Position numbers and translations under genes: made by a program
Assembly (NCBI GenBank): GCA_047495785.1
Contig: JBLDXI010000019.1
Location: forward strand, 1,674,001 to 1,738,000
Source: Lepidodermella squamata
Lineage: Eukaryota; Gastrotricha
Direction: 5' to 3'
DNA: 64,000 bases
Notes under the pieces: generated by a model
Databases searched by the model: none
Seen by the model: the letters and a program-made list of their open reading frames with translations, nothing else
What the model was told of the DNA's origin: nothing
Shown: in pieces, positions 9,912 through 20,600 of the stretch
Position numbering within the stretch: position 1 is the first letter of the stretch
How the letters are laid out: each line of letters begins with the position of its first letter

Positions 9912-10809
9912 TGCGGTATTTAACCTTCCTGGGCTTCGAACATGACAACAGCCCCGCCTTCTCAAACCATGGAATACACAACACCATGGGCATATCTTGG
10001 AAAGAGAATCGCAGAAAAAAAATTGAATAGTACATGTCGCGTGCTTTTTTAACCAATCATTTTATTTATTTTTATTTAAAGAGCTAGAACGCCCAGAAAA
10101 GGACAGCTCAGACAAGTGATCAATAGAAAAGTAAAGACAACAACAAAATTGAAAATCGAAATAGCATATAAAAAGTAGACTGATCGGGGTCAGTATAATA
10201 TCGAAATCAATGCAATAGCAAAAAATATGTGAATATTCAACAATCAGAGTAGAGCGGCATTAATGTTGCAATAGTGTAGATAAGCAACTTGGCGACATGC
10301 CTTTGCTGACTCCGCTTCATGAACGCTCGAAGGCATTTGATTCCACAAGTTTCCACAAGTCAAACACAAGACAGCTACATGTGAGTGAGAGTCTCTACGC
10401 GCTCTTCGTCACCAGGTAAACAACTTGACCTCAAGCCGACACTAGCTTATTCAGTACGTAATATCATCTTGTTCCGTACCTACCTTTCAGCCTGTCGCGT
10501 TGGCACGGAAGATTTTGACCTTTGACCTTGTAGCTGAGGCAATTCCGGTGGCGACATACAATCATGGCGACAACATCCAATTATGCCTAAGGGATTAATC
10601 GAAAGAAATCATTTTCCTAATGACGTCAATGACTGACAGAAGATGGATGCGACAAGGATTGTAATCACCCAAGATCACTTAACGCCTACAATATTAATCA
10701 GCAGCATGGAGAACTACTGAACTGCTGAGACCTTCTTCTATATTTGCTAACTGTGGAAAAACAATTCGCAATAGAGTGAGTATGCATTTTATGAGTGGGC
10801 GTCACCGCC
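9912..10809. other. Intergenic between tRNA cluster and GPCR copy 3
   Basis: No gene is seen. The stretch is AT-rich with a direct repeat TTTCCACAAGT at ~10342. It probably holds upstream regulatory DNA of copy 3, but no motif can be named. Confidence 0.4.
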
Positions 10810-10880
10810 TATAAAAACCCACTGCTTATTCCACTGCCTATAGCCTATAAAAAGACTTCACTTTCATCGGAAGGATCAGT
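10810..10880 (+). promoter_or_regulatory. Core promoter of GPCR copy 3
   Basis: TATAAAAA occurs at 10810-10817 and again at 10846-10853. The initiator-like TCAGTA places a start at ~10878, 32 bases after the second TATA and ~105 bases before the ATG. The transcribed leader (10890-10940) is shared with copy 2. Confidence 0.55.
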
Positions 10881-10983
10881 ACATATCCCAAGTCAAAAAG
10901 GACAGCAATTTTCCAGGCGGCGGCTAAATAGCACTTAAAACCAGATTCTTTGATTCATTTGTCCACTTCTTGCATTTTTCAAA

Positions 10984-13422
10984 ATGCAGGAAAGGATATT
11001 CGTCGCCTTGTCGCTATTAGCGAGTTTTCTACCAAGTGGTCTGCAGATTAAAGACAAGAAAATTCTCATCCCCGGACTGATTCTTTTCGACGAAAGAGGT
11101 AACGTCAGCTATAAGACATGCCTAGCTACTCGAAAGGTGGTAATCGACCATATCATTGCGAGGGATGACATTCTCCCGGGCTACAAACTCGAAATCGAAT
11201 CAATCGACGAAGGTGCTGGAGCTTTTACAGCAGCTCGGAGTTTCTTCAATTTCTACAACAAATGGGAATCGGCTCATCTCAACGGATCCTTAACCATTTC
11301 TCCTGTAGTCATGGGCCCGACTGTCTCCTGCCAATCTGTCGCTCATTCGCTGAAAATGATGAGTATGATCGAAATTACTGAGCAATGCAACGGGCCTTAT
11401 CTAACTGGCCTGAAACAGAAGTATCTGACGAATATGTATCGAATGCTACAACCATCCCAGCTATCTGTAGTCGCAGTTCTTCTATTCCAGTTGCAAATGA
11501 AGTGGAAGCAAACTGGAGTTATTTCAAACTACGCGAATCCTAACGACTACACCAATGCTCAAACCTTACAGCGGCTGTCAGTCGCGAATGGCATTGATGT
11601 TATCTACTCTGGGCTGGATGATGGGGAAATCACTGACATGACCCTGATTACCATGAAGGCAAGCGGGGCGAGGATTTTTAGTATGACATCATCATTTCCC
11701 CCGGCTTGTATCAAGCTACTTTGTAGAACTCATCAATATGGAATGAGATCACCTCAATACGTCTTCATCCTCCTTTTCAGTTGCTACTTCCCACCCGATA
11801 GTTCGCAACTGTCGCTACCAGAAGGTTGCACTCGTCAAATGATCAATGAACAATTAGCAACAACTATTTGGGTTGGTCTTTATCGCGGATCCATTGAAAC
11901 TGCTGTGAACACTTCATTCGGCTATCAATCTGCTTGGTTCCAGGATCAGGTTGCCAAGGAATTGAACTATGCCCCTACATCGGATGGAGATAATCTACCG
12001 ATATGCCACGACGTTGCTATGGCAACCGTTTTAACCCTGGACAAAGCTGACAAAACGTTGAAAAGCTATCACAATTCTTCGCTAACTGATTTCAGCTCAA
12101 ATCCAACACTTGTTTCTGCGGTGATCAATCAAGCTGCGAGGCAGATAGATTTCATGGGGCTGAGAATAGGACGTGTTCAGTACTCGCGTGATATCGAGGT
12201 TATCAACGACCGGATGTTGATAGGCCAATGGCATAGAAACAGTCTAAGATTTCTGTTTCGTGCCCAGCGAAGAGATAGCGAAACAACACTTAACGTGTCA
12301 GCTTACGACCTTGTGCTGATTAATTCCACCATCTGGCCAACGAAACATGGCGGTCCGCCGAGTGATCTGTCAAATGTTTCCGATATCGTAGAGCTGCCTA
12401 GCAAAATCGCGCAAGGGACATTGTCTTTTTTCGCTATCCTGGGAATAATTGCGAATTCATTTCAATTCGCGTTTTACGTGAAAAAGAGTCAGAAGCCCGA
12501 CTGCGGTTTAGTCTTTAAGAGCTACGTGTTCAAACTCCCACTCCTCGCCGGGAGTGTTATATTGAATTTGAGCAGCCTGTTAACCGTGCTTCTGGCTGCA
12601 TCGTATCCACTACTTGAATGCAACTTGAGATTCATCTTAACAACCATTGGCTTCGTGATATTCGACGCCGTGATCATGACTCAAGCAACAATCCTTTCTC
12701 ATCTGACAACACCGATTCAAAAGCTAAAAAAGAAGAATAGAAAGCCATCAAAAAGCTTAAAGTCTATAAGAGTTAACAAGGCTGAAGTGCTGTCCGCTGA
12801 CAGGGTGGACCCTGCGAAATTAGAAGATCTTAAATTCGACATAACCTGCCGAATTTTCCTAATCACAATTATAAGCTTCATCATTTTGGTAGTATGGCTG
12901 TCAGGGGTTGATAGAGTCTCAGCCGAATTCGTGCCATCGCCAATTCTGTATGACGAGCTTGAGGATACCTATTGCCGGAGCATCAACTTGTACTGCACCT
13001 CCAAGTACTTACAAAATTGGCTGGAGGCTCTGCTAGCAATTCACGGCTGTTATCTCATCGCATCTATATTCATCTCAAATCGAAACAATAGGAATAAGGA
13101 GAAGATGACCCCCGAGTTCAAACTTGTCCGTTTGGCCTCGATCAACTCGACTGTTCTTTCGGCTTGCATGGTTCTTGTGATGCTGATTTTTCTGACATCG
13201 ACCAGTTCACCGGGCTGGATGTTGAATGTTGTTCTTGGTGTGAGTTGCACAATTTACTCGACGGTAACGTGTGGCGTCCTGTTTTATTGTCCTTCAAACA
13301 ACACGGTCGCCAGTCCTCCGTCTCGGTTTTTCGGAGTCGTAACTTCGGAAAATGCGACACGGGCCGCGACCACGAAATATCAGCACTATAAGACGACGGA
13401 GTTGGTAACGGTTGGCGGGTAG
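10984..13422 (+). CDS. Class C GPCR (GABA-B-like), copy 3, intronless
   Basis: A single exon encodes 812 residues with the same layout as copy 2: signal peptide (IFVALSLLASFLPSGLQ), venus-flytrap domain to ~470, seven membrane helices, TM3 Cys (LLECNLRF) and loop-2 cysteines (DTYCRSINLYC). Differences concentrate in TM1-TM2, the stretch before TM1 and the C terminus. By contrast, bases 11262-11634 match copy 2 (2252-2624) with a single silent change. AATAAA at 13485 is a likely poly(A) signal. The gene opens duplication unit B. It is predicted to be a small-ligand receptor at the plasma membrane, alone or as a dimer with a sister copy. Confidence 0.9.
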   Translation: MQERIFVALSLLASFLPSGLQIKDKKILIPGLILFDERGNVSYKTCLATRKVVIDHIIARDDILPGYKLEIESIDEGAGAFTAARSFFNFYNKWESAHLNGSLTISPVVMGPTVSCQSVAHSLKMMSMIEITEQCNGPYLTGLKQKYLTNMYRMLQPSQLSVVAVLLFQLQMKWKQTGVISNYANPNDYTNAQTLQRLSVANGIDVIYSGLDDGEITDMTLITMKASGARIFSMTSSFPPACIKLLCRTHQYGMRSPQYVFILLFSCYFPPDSSQLSLPEGCTRQMINEQLATTIWVGLYRGSIETAVNTSFGYQSAWFQDQVAKELNYAPTSDGDNLPICHDVAMATVLTLDKADKTLKSYHNSSLTDFSSNPTLVSAVINQAARQIDFMGLRIGRVQYSRDIEVINDRMLIGQWHRNSLRFLFRAQRRDSETTLNVSAYDLVLINSTIWPTKHGGPPSDLSNVSDIVELPSKIAQGTLSFFAILGIIANSFQFAFYVKKSQKPDCGLVFKSYVFKLPLLAGSVILNLSSLLTVLLAASYPLLECNLRFILTTIGFVIFDAVIMTQATILSHLTTPIQKLKKKNRKPSKSLKSIRVNKAEVLSADRVDPAKLEDLKFDITCRIFLITIISFIILVVWLSGVDRVSAEFVPSPILYDELEDTYCRSINLYCTSKYLQNWLEALLAIHGCYLIASIFISNRNNRNKEKMTPEFKLVRLASINSTVLSACMVLVMLIFLTSTSSPGWMLNVVLGVSCTIYSTVTCGVLFYCPSNNTVASPPSRFFGVVTSENATRAATTKYQHYKTTELVTVGG

Positions 13423-14332
13423 ATGTGCGATTAAACCAAGGGGGATTGTGTGTATTAAATCATAATTGTAAATTTATTTCTGATAATAAAAATGAAACAA
13501 AATTTCATCTGTATTTTCCGAATGAGTCCCGCTTCTGTTCATTTACCTGGGTCAAAACAGCTAATAACGCCTAATAGAAACACGTCGCCCAAATTTTAAA
13601 TCAACCAAATTTGCAGCCCAAAATCAACGTTCGTGCAGCACTTTGTCAAAATTTGCGCAGCGCATTTTGACCAAACGCAGCACAAATTACGCAACCTGCA
13701 GCCGGATTTTAATGGATGCAGCGCGATTCAATTATTGCGCCGCGCAAAGACTTGACACGTCAAGACTTGAAATTATTTCCCGAATTTTTCAAAAATGCGA
13801 TTTTTTTTGGTTGCGTGAATCATAATTATTGCAGATGGCGCCGTGATTCGTCGGGCGATTTTTTGCAAAAAAACTCGAAAAAGCAATAATGCGGAAACGC
13901 GCTTCTTTCAGAATTTTTCCTACCAAAAACCGTTCCCTGACGGAATTTCCGGTTTTACAAGCGCTGAGTTGAAGGTGAGATCTACATGCCTTATTTCTTT
14001 TTTATCTATCTATAGTTGCGACTAATACCAAAATTATTATTATTTAATAAAACGAACTCAATCGTTTCTAACTTGAATTTCTAGCTACCTCGAAATAACA
14101 AGTTCTACGAAGGTTTTCCATCAATTTATGCTACCTTATATTTCCTGAAATATTCAGAAAATTCCACATTCCACAGCAGCCTGATAGAAAATCGCGTCGC
14201 ACCAACAAATCAGCTTTTTGATACCCTGTGAAGATGGTCAGCAGAAAAATTTGGCTGATAATTACAGCCACTAACAAAGGGTCGGAAAGATGAGCAAGAT
14301 TACGGCTGAAATTATATCAAATTTGCAAAGAT
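13423..14332. other. Intergenic after GPCR copy 3
   Basis: No gene is seen and nothing corresponds to the protease that sits here in unit A. Bases 13600-13760 are rich in GCAGC and GCGCAG words of unknown meaning. Confidence 0.4.
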
Positions 14333-14578
14333 CGGCCAAAGCCGCCGTGGATGCCCGGTCTCATCCCTGTCCCCGACTATGACCTGTCCTTATGACCTGT
14401 CCTCGAACTGCTGCCCAGACAAATTTTACGCCCGAAGCCGCGACTGCGGAGGGGGCCTGCTTTAATCTCTCGCAAGCCATCAACCCGGCCTCTCCGCAGC
14501 AAATGACCTCAAACCGGAAATCTTGCCTACGTGTTTTCGTGAAACTCGGCCTTCTCAGCTATTTTGTTAGCATATTCG
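14333..14578 (+). repeat. Structured repeat family, copy R4
   Basis: It has CGGC-CAAA-GCCG, GGATG...CATCC, left arm CTGCGGAGGGGGCC, right arm GGCCTCTCCGCAG (ends 14499), and 3' box TAGCATATTC 69 bases on. The long stem pairs over about 13 positions with one or two mismatches. Confidence 0.75.
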
Positions 14579-15383
14579 TAATGGAACACACGCAGTTTTA
14601 ATTGCTGCCGTGAAAACGCCGACTGCCTACTGTGTAATGGAGGGGGTTAATTTCGAAGCCATCATTATAAGTTAACTTTTCCTATTATGTCGACTTCATC
14701 GCCTGGAAAAAAAGTATTATTTTCGAAAATTTTCGTCAACTTAAGTCGGCTTTATCTCGCAAACATAAATGTACTACGGCCGATTTTATCGCTTCATAGT
14801 CGACTTGGTCGACGGCTGATTTTTGTTCGAAATAGAGCGTTTTGACCTCAAAAACTCTTGCTGACCTAATTGTATAAGAATCATAGCAATAAAAGAAGCT
14901 GGTAAAAAGTAGGTCACAGCTAATGATGATCAATATGAAACTGGCGCCTGCTGTTTTTTCCAGTTAAAGCCAGCAAAGTCGATATTTCGGCTTTATTATA
15001 AAGGCGGCTAGGTATTTTAAAAGCTGTCATTAGTTGAATCGAATTTGTGCAAAATGCAAAATGAGTGTTGGCTCAATTTCCGCGAAACAGGCGTTCCAAA
15101 AGCTGAATGCAAAAACTCATCACTGCTATATTCATCACTGCTGAGAAGCCTATCTTACAGGCGACCAGGTGGGTGGTGCCAGGATTTTTTGTAGATTTTC
15201 TATATGATCGCAAGAAAGTTGAAAGGGAGAATAATTCAATTCAAGCTAAAGTATAAGGCGTAACGGTATCGTTAACGGAACTAATTTTTGCAAATAGCTG
15301 CAAATAGCTAGCTGGCAAACGAGATTTGTATCCGCTTTCCTGCCATCTGATTTCAAGTTTGATTTATTCAACATTCAGAAAAG

Positions 15384-15717
15384 CGGCCCAAGCCGCCGTG
15401 GATGCGTCCGGTCGCATCCCGAGCACAGCTCCACAATTTCATAATAAACTCACAAAAAACTTACCGCTGCGGATGGGGCCTAGCTGCTTTATTGAGTTAA
15501 AATTCGAAAATGATACAATATTCAGCGAGACACCTTAGACAGGTGAGCAACAGGCAAGCAGCACGCAGGCTGGGCAAAGGCAGAGAGATAAACAATAACG
15601 CACACACAGACATAACCATCGCTACGGCCTCTCCGCAGCAACAGCAGGCTATCCTAAAATCTTGGCTACGTCTTTTTAGGAATTCCGGTCCTTTCAGCCA
15701 TTTCGTTTGCATATTCG
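15384..15717 (+). repeat. Structured repeat family, copy R5
   Basis: It is the duplicate of R2: CGGC-CCAA-GCCG, GGATG...CATCC, CTGCGGATGGGGCC, CTCCGCAG (15631-15638), and TTTGCATATTC 69 bases later, with the same ~90 bp insert. Confidence 0.75.
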
Positions 15718-16421
15718 CTATTAAACACACAGTATTTAATTGCAGCATACGGGAGACCCCGGCTGCCACGTGTGTAATAAAGGAAAATGCGGCTCAATGC
15801 GTTCCGTCGAAATGACCTCAACTCATCTCAACGTCTTCTAGGTCAAACACATCAAATACTGCCTATTTTATTTTAATGCCGCACACCAATATTCTGTTTG
15901 GCCGAGCAACTCAATTCAACTCTTCGGGGTGATGTTCCAACGAAAAGACCAGTAGGTAGAGGAAATCGTTCTTATCAATTTATAAGCCTGTTTTTGAAAA
16001 GTGAAAAAATTTCATCCATAAATCGAATTTTAAGGACATGGAAATCCTGATTTCCTGCGATTTATTGTGATTTACCGATTTAGATAATTTCATTTAATTT
16101 ATTTAGTCTCGTAAAAATTGATTTTGATTGATTGAAGGAGGTCCATGATTTAAGCCATAAAATAAAATAAAATCCAAAGCAGTGGTAACTGTAGCTTATT
16201 GTGGACTGGGCAAATTTGGAATTTACAGCTAAGGTGGAAACTGTTAGCTCTTCCAACACAACTTGATCAGTGACCAGACGTGGATTTTCTTGGAAAACCT
16301 GACCCAATATGCGGTAATCTACAGTCCACAAATGAGATTCTCAACGTTCCATTCGAAACTTTCAAGCAGAACGAGCTTGTCAGCCAATTTCAAATATGTT
16401 TTTGTTTTCTGCTAAAAAGAT

Positions 16422-16648
16422 CGGCTTTTGCCGTTGTGGATGTCCGGTACCATCCCGGCCCGCTGGTTAGTCACCGAGCGATAGTTGAAGTAGACCCCTG
16501 TGGGTGGATGCTACTGACTGCGGAGGGGACTTGCAAGCAAGCCGACAACCCGGCCGCTCCGCAGCAATTATAATACATCAAAAACCTCTCGCTACCTTTT
16601 ATTATGGATCGAAATAATTTCGGGTAATTAATTTGCATATTCAATACT
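16422..16648 (+). repeat. Structured repeat family, copy R6
   Basis: It has CGGC-TTTT-GCCG (a loop unlike any other copy but the same stem), GGATG...CATCC, CTGCGGAG paired with CTCCGCAG (16557-16564), and TTTGCATATTC 75 bases on. It has no partner in unit A. Confidence 0.75.
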
Positions 16649-17242
16649 ATATTCACCAAGCCGTTGATGGCCAAACTCATAAAGCTTGATAACTATTCTA
16701 TATAAGAAAGTAATAACGCTAGTGATTGCCGTGATAATAGTGCGCTAATGTAGGGCAAGTGTTAACTAAGCGCTATGAGCAACACAGATAGGTCAGTTTC
16801 GGGTCAATCCGCCCTCAGAGCTCCAAATGAGTACTTTCCGAGCAGCGTGAGCTGATTTAAAACTATTTTACGCGTGACCCATTTTCATTCGATAGAGAAT
16901 TGTCTGAAGTTTATGTAGATATGCACCGCCACGATACTCGAAAACAGCCCATTGACATCACCGGTAATTTTTCGCTGCAGATCATATTGATATTTGATTA
17001 TGTTAAATTATGAAATTTTCGAAATTTGCAGGACAGCCAGGAATCATCTTGCCGGTTCAAATGGCTAAATTGTTTGAACAAAGGCTGATTTTTTTACCTT
17101 CGGAAAGCAAGTTTTATTGTAAGTTCCCTCTCGTTACGGTTCTTTGACCTTCGATTCTGAAATTGAAGTCGAAATTCGCGACTCTGGTGATCTGTCACCT
17201 AATTTTAACTGAAATTTAATTTGTTTTCAGCGTTTCAAAGTC

Positions 17243-17488
17243 CGGCCTAAGCCGTCGTGGATGTCCGGTCGCATCCCGGTCCGCTAGTGTCCTGCACCGA
17301 GCGTTTACACACCTACAGTCCAGGCCATTGAAGCTCGAAGCTTGCCACCTGAACAATAGGGACTGCGGAGGGGGCTTCAATCGCAAGCCAAAGTTCCGGC
17401 CACCCCGCAGCAAATTTTCGCAAATCAAAATTCCTGGCTGCAATTTATTGTGAGAAACTTCAATTCTGGACAAACCATTTGCATATTC
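17243..17488 (+). repeat. Structured repeat family, copy R7
   Basis: It is the duplicate of R3, with CGGC-CTAA-GCCG, GGATG...CATCC, CTGCGGAGGGGGC with CACCCCGCAG (ends 17410), and TTTGCATATTC at ~17478. It ends about 140 bases before the ankyrin/lectin start codon, so it may overlap that gene's promoter. Confidence 0.75.
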
Positions 17489-17627
17489 TCTTTGAAAAAT
17501 GAATTTTTTATTGATGGTCGGAAAAGTCACATGACACAGACACACGCACTCAATTAAACATGAGACCAAGAGCAATTTTATCTCGATTGAAATAGCTAAT
17601 TATTTATTGACATTGAAATTTAGTAAA

Positions 17628-20600
17628 ATGACTAGAATTTTTCTGAATTTCCTAACAATTTCCCTGATAATTCACGTATCAGCTAACAGAATCGGTGAAA
17701 ATGACCTAGTTCAAGACAACGCCTTTCAACCTTCCATCTCGAGTGACATTTGCATGTCGCATGGCATTGCGAAGAAGCGAAACCGAAAAAACCCGTCGAA
17801 GTTCTTCATCCGCGACTTTGAAACCGGCATTTTCTCGCCTCAACACTGCCTGAATGACGAAATTTTCAACCTCGAAGTTTGCGCCTGTATCCCGGTTGAA
17901 ATCGAAGACTCCGATCGGCCGATCAATCGAAATCGCCCTATTCGATCGATGGCTCAAAATGATACTGGCTTTTCGATTTTACACGGCGCAGCTTGGCACG
18001 GCTCGATCCGCGTCGCTAGGACTTTGATCGAAGAAGGCGCGGATATTTTCATTGAAACTAACAACAAAGAATTACCGATTCATCTCGCCGCTTATCGAAA
18101 CCAGGTTAAAATCGTGCAAGTTCTACTTGAAGCCGCTGAGGCTGAAAAGTCGCTGGGTCGTATGGTTTCAGCTCGGCAATTCCAGGGCGAGACGCCGTTT
18201 TATTACGCAATAAAGGGCCAGGCATTTGACGCGGCTTCGAAATTGCTCGAGAACGGGGCTTCGGCCGAAATTCCAGACAACGACGGTCTAGCTCCGATTC
18301 ATTATTGCGCGAAAATGAATTTGCGAGAGGCGGCTGAATTTCTGCTGAAACACGGCGTTTCAATGGCGAGCCGTACGACAGATGCCAAGAATGAGTCGTT
18401 GACAGCGTTTCACATTGCCGCGGCTTTTAATTCTTTTACAATGTTTGAATCTGATCAATTGGCCGCTCGGTTGACGGACTACGTCGAGGCGAATCGCGAT
18501 GAGGCGGCGAAAATTATGTGTTTAGCGGTTGAGAATGGAGCTCTGGAATTTTCGAAGGTTCTCGTTCGACTCGACGGTTCCTTAGCATCACGGCCAAACT
18601 GCTCGATAGATACGGTAATCAGGATTTACAACACTCTTTTCTACGATATTTTAACCTAATACATTATGTTATGTTGTCCACTAATTTTCAATGGTATTTA
18701 ATTTTGATTTTTTGGGATTTTCGGCCTGCATGTTAAATTTTGTCGTATTTAAATTCGGTTTCTAGTTGGAAATTTCCGATTTTTTTAATTAAAATTAAAA
18801 TGTATTTTTTCAAGATCGGTAATTTTTGCAAATTTAGGGATCTAACTCTACATTTTCCCAAAAATTATGGTTCGCCTGCTGTTTTCTCCAATTCATTGAA
18901 TGCTCAATTCATATAGGTGCCGGTTGTTGACGCAAAATTCGTCGATGACTAATACTACTCTTTACTATACAGACTATCTTTTAGCAAAATCGAATTTACG
19001 TGAGCGGAACCTAAATTTCTGTTGCCGAACCAATTTTACATTCGCGAAAAATTTAAAGAATTTTGGGCATCGTATGATTTCTAAAGTCTTGCACAGAATT
19101 TCACTCTGAATTTAAAAATATTTTATTTAGAATTACGATGACCTTTTATAATATCTTTGGAAGTTCTGATAAGTGGTTCCAGGCCCAATAAATATTCCGA
19201 AATTTGGTTCGGTAACAGGAGGCCCCTTTACATGTTGATAACACGAACGGCTTTCATACGACACGGGTAAATGACGCCTTACATGCTTTTACTATAACCA
19301 TTTCAACCCATGTCCGTCCTGGAACTCTTTTTCGGGCTGCTTTTTGTGTTTCGCTGTGCCTTTTTATGACGACCCGCGTGATGTCACAGCAGTTTAAGAG
19401 CCGCTAACAGCTGAACGCGAGTACCAGAAGTTCGCCAGTTATTAGCCGTAACACTCAAAGAGCCACGTGGAGTATTCTGTTCGCATTTAGCCTTCTGGTT
19501 GTAGAAATTTTATATTAACATTTTGTGGGCCGTATCGCAGTAACCCGAAGTCGAAAAGACACGTTCGATTTCGCATTTTCCCGCCAGAACGAGTAGTAGT
19601 AGTATAGCCAAGCAGAGCAGTTGCCGAACGAAGCACGGTTAACCGCGCCAGGGCCAAGCAGAGAAGGCTGCTCTGGTCGAGGATCAGTGAGATTTGCGTA
19701 TTGAAGTTGGCGTTACGCGTAACGATGCGATTTTCGGCCGCTTGGTCAGAACTTCAATCGCCTCGGGTTGGGAAGGCTCGCCCGAATGTTGATTAGTCGA
19801 TTTCTTACTTCAGCCGACAGTTGGTTGATCAAGGCTTTGGCCTTACCGTAGGACTGGACGCTCAGGTCGCGCAATGTTGGCGGCAAGCAGGAGTTAGGTG
19901 TCTCTTAGCTGATCTGTGAAACGAGTTTCAAGACCAGTTGCCAGGTCGAGGCGAAGACGACGCAAATCGTTGCTTTGAAATTTGGTGTCGTCGCGCAGGT
20001 AGTTCATTGAATTGCGAATTTGGGACCACGACGATTCCGCAGTGTGCATCAGCCACCTTTAGATGAAAGAAGAACAAGTGCAGATATCGCGAGATACCTC
20101 TGAATTCAAAACCAGGTCGATCATGATCCTCGAAATCTGGAGAAGCGTTCCTATGAGCCGCGGGTGGGCGTCCGTGAGCTTTAAGGAAGTCGAGATGTAG
20201 CTGGGTATAATTTAAAATTTCCTTACATATTTGTGAATGAAAGATTGCACCCTTAAATAACTTTAAAATTGAAATAAAAAAATGTAGAAAATTTAAGATT
20301 AACAATTTTTCACCGTGGGGATTCCGAAGTGACTTGTATCACATTGATTTACTGTAATCTCACGATCAAAACCATGGTGTTAATTACCATTAACGAAGCT
20401 TAAAAATTGAAAAAATATTTTAGGACCTTAATTTGGGTGTTGAAAATATTTGGAGAAAAATTCTCTGAAATTTGAATTTTTCGTTTATTTTTAGCAAAAG
20501 GAAATTTATGGCGCACCTCTGAGTATCGCCTGCTATCAAAATGACTCGAATATGGCCGAATTTCTACTTAAGCGCCAAGACGTTGACCCGAACGCGAAAG

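Larger units (their letters stand above)
15200..17830 (+). repeat. Segmental duplication, unit B flank
   Basis: This is the collinear partner of 7250-9260. It is longer because it holds R6 and ~1 kb of sequence that unit A lacks, and it runs into an intact ankyrin/lectin gene rather than a pseudogene. Confidence 0.8.

Noticed and set aside
6866-17278. 5S rRNA origin for the structured repeats
   Set aside because: The reverse complement of hairpin 2 vaguely recalls the 5S GGATGGG-GACC region, but no other 5S segment can be aligned.
17216-17575. 119-codon - strand frame upstream of the ankyrin/lectin gene
   Set aside because: It runs through repeat R7 and its equivalents in R3, R5 and R6 are not conserved as protein, while the RNA-like stems are.
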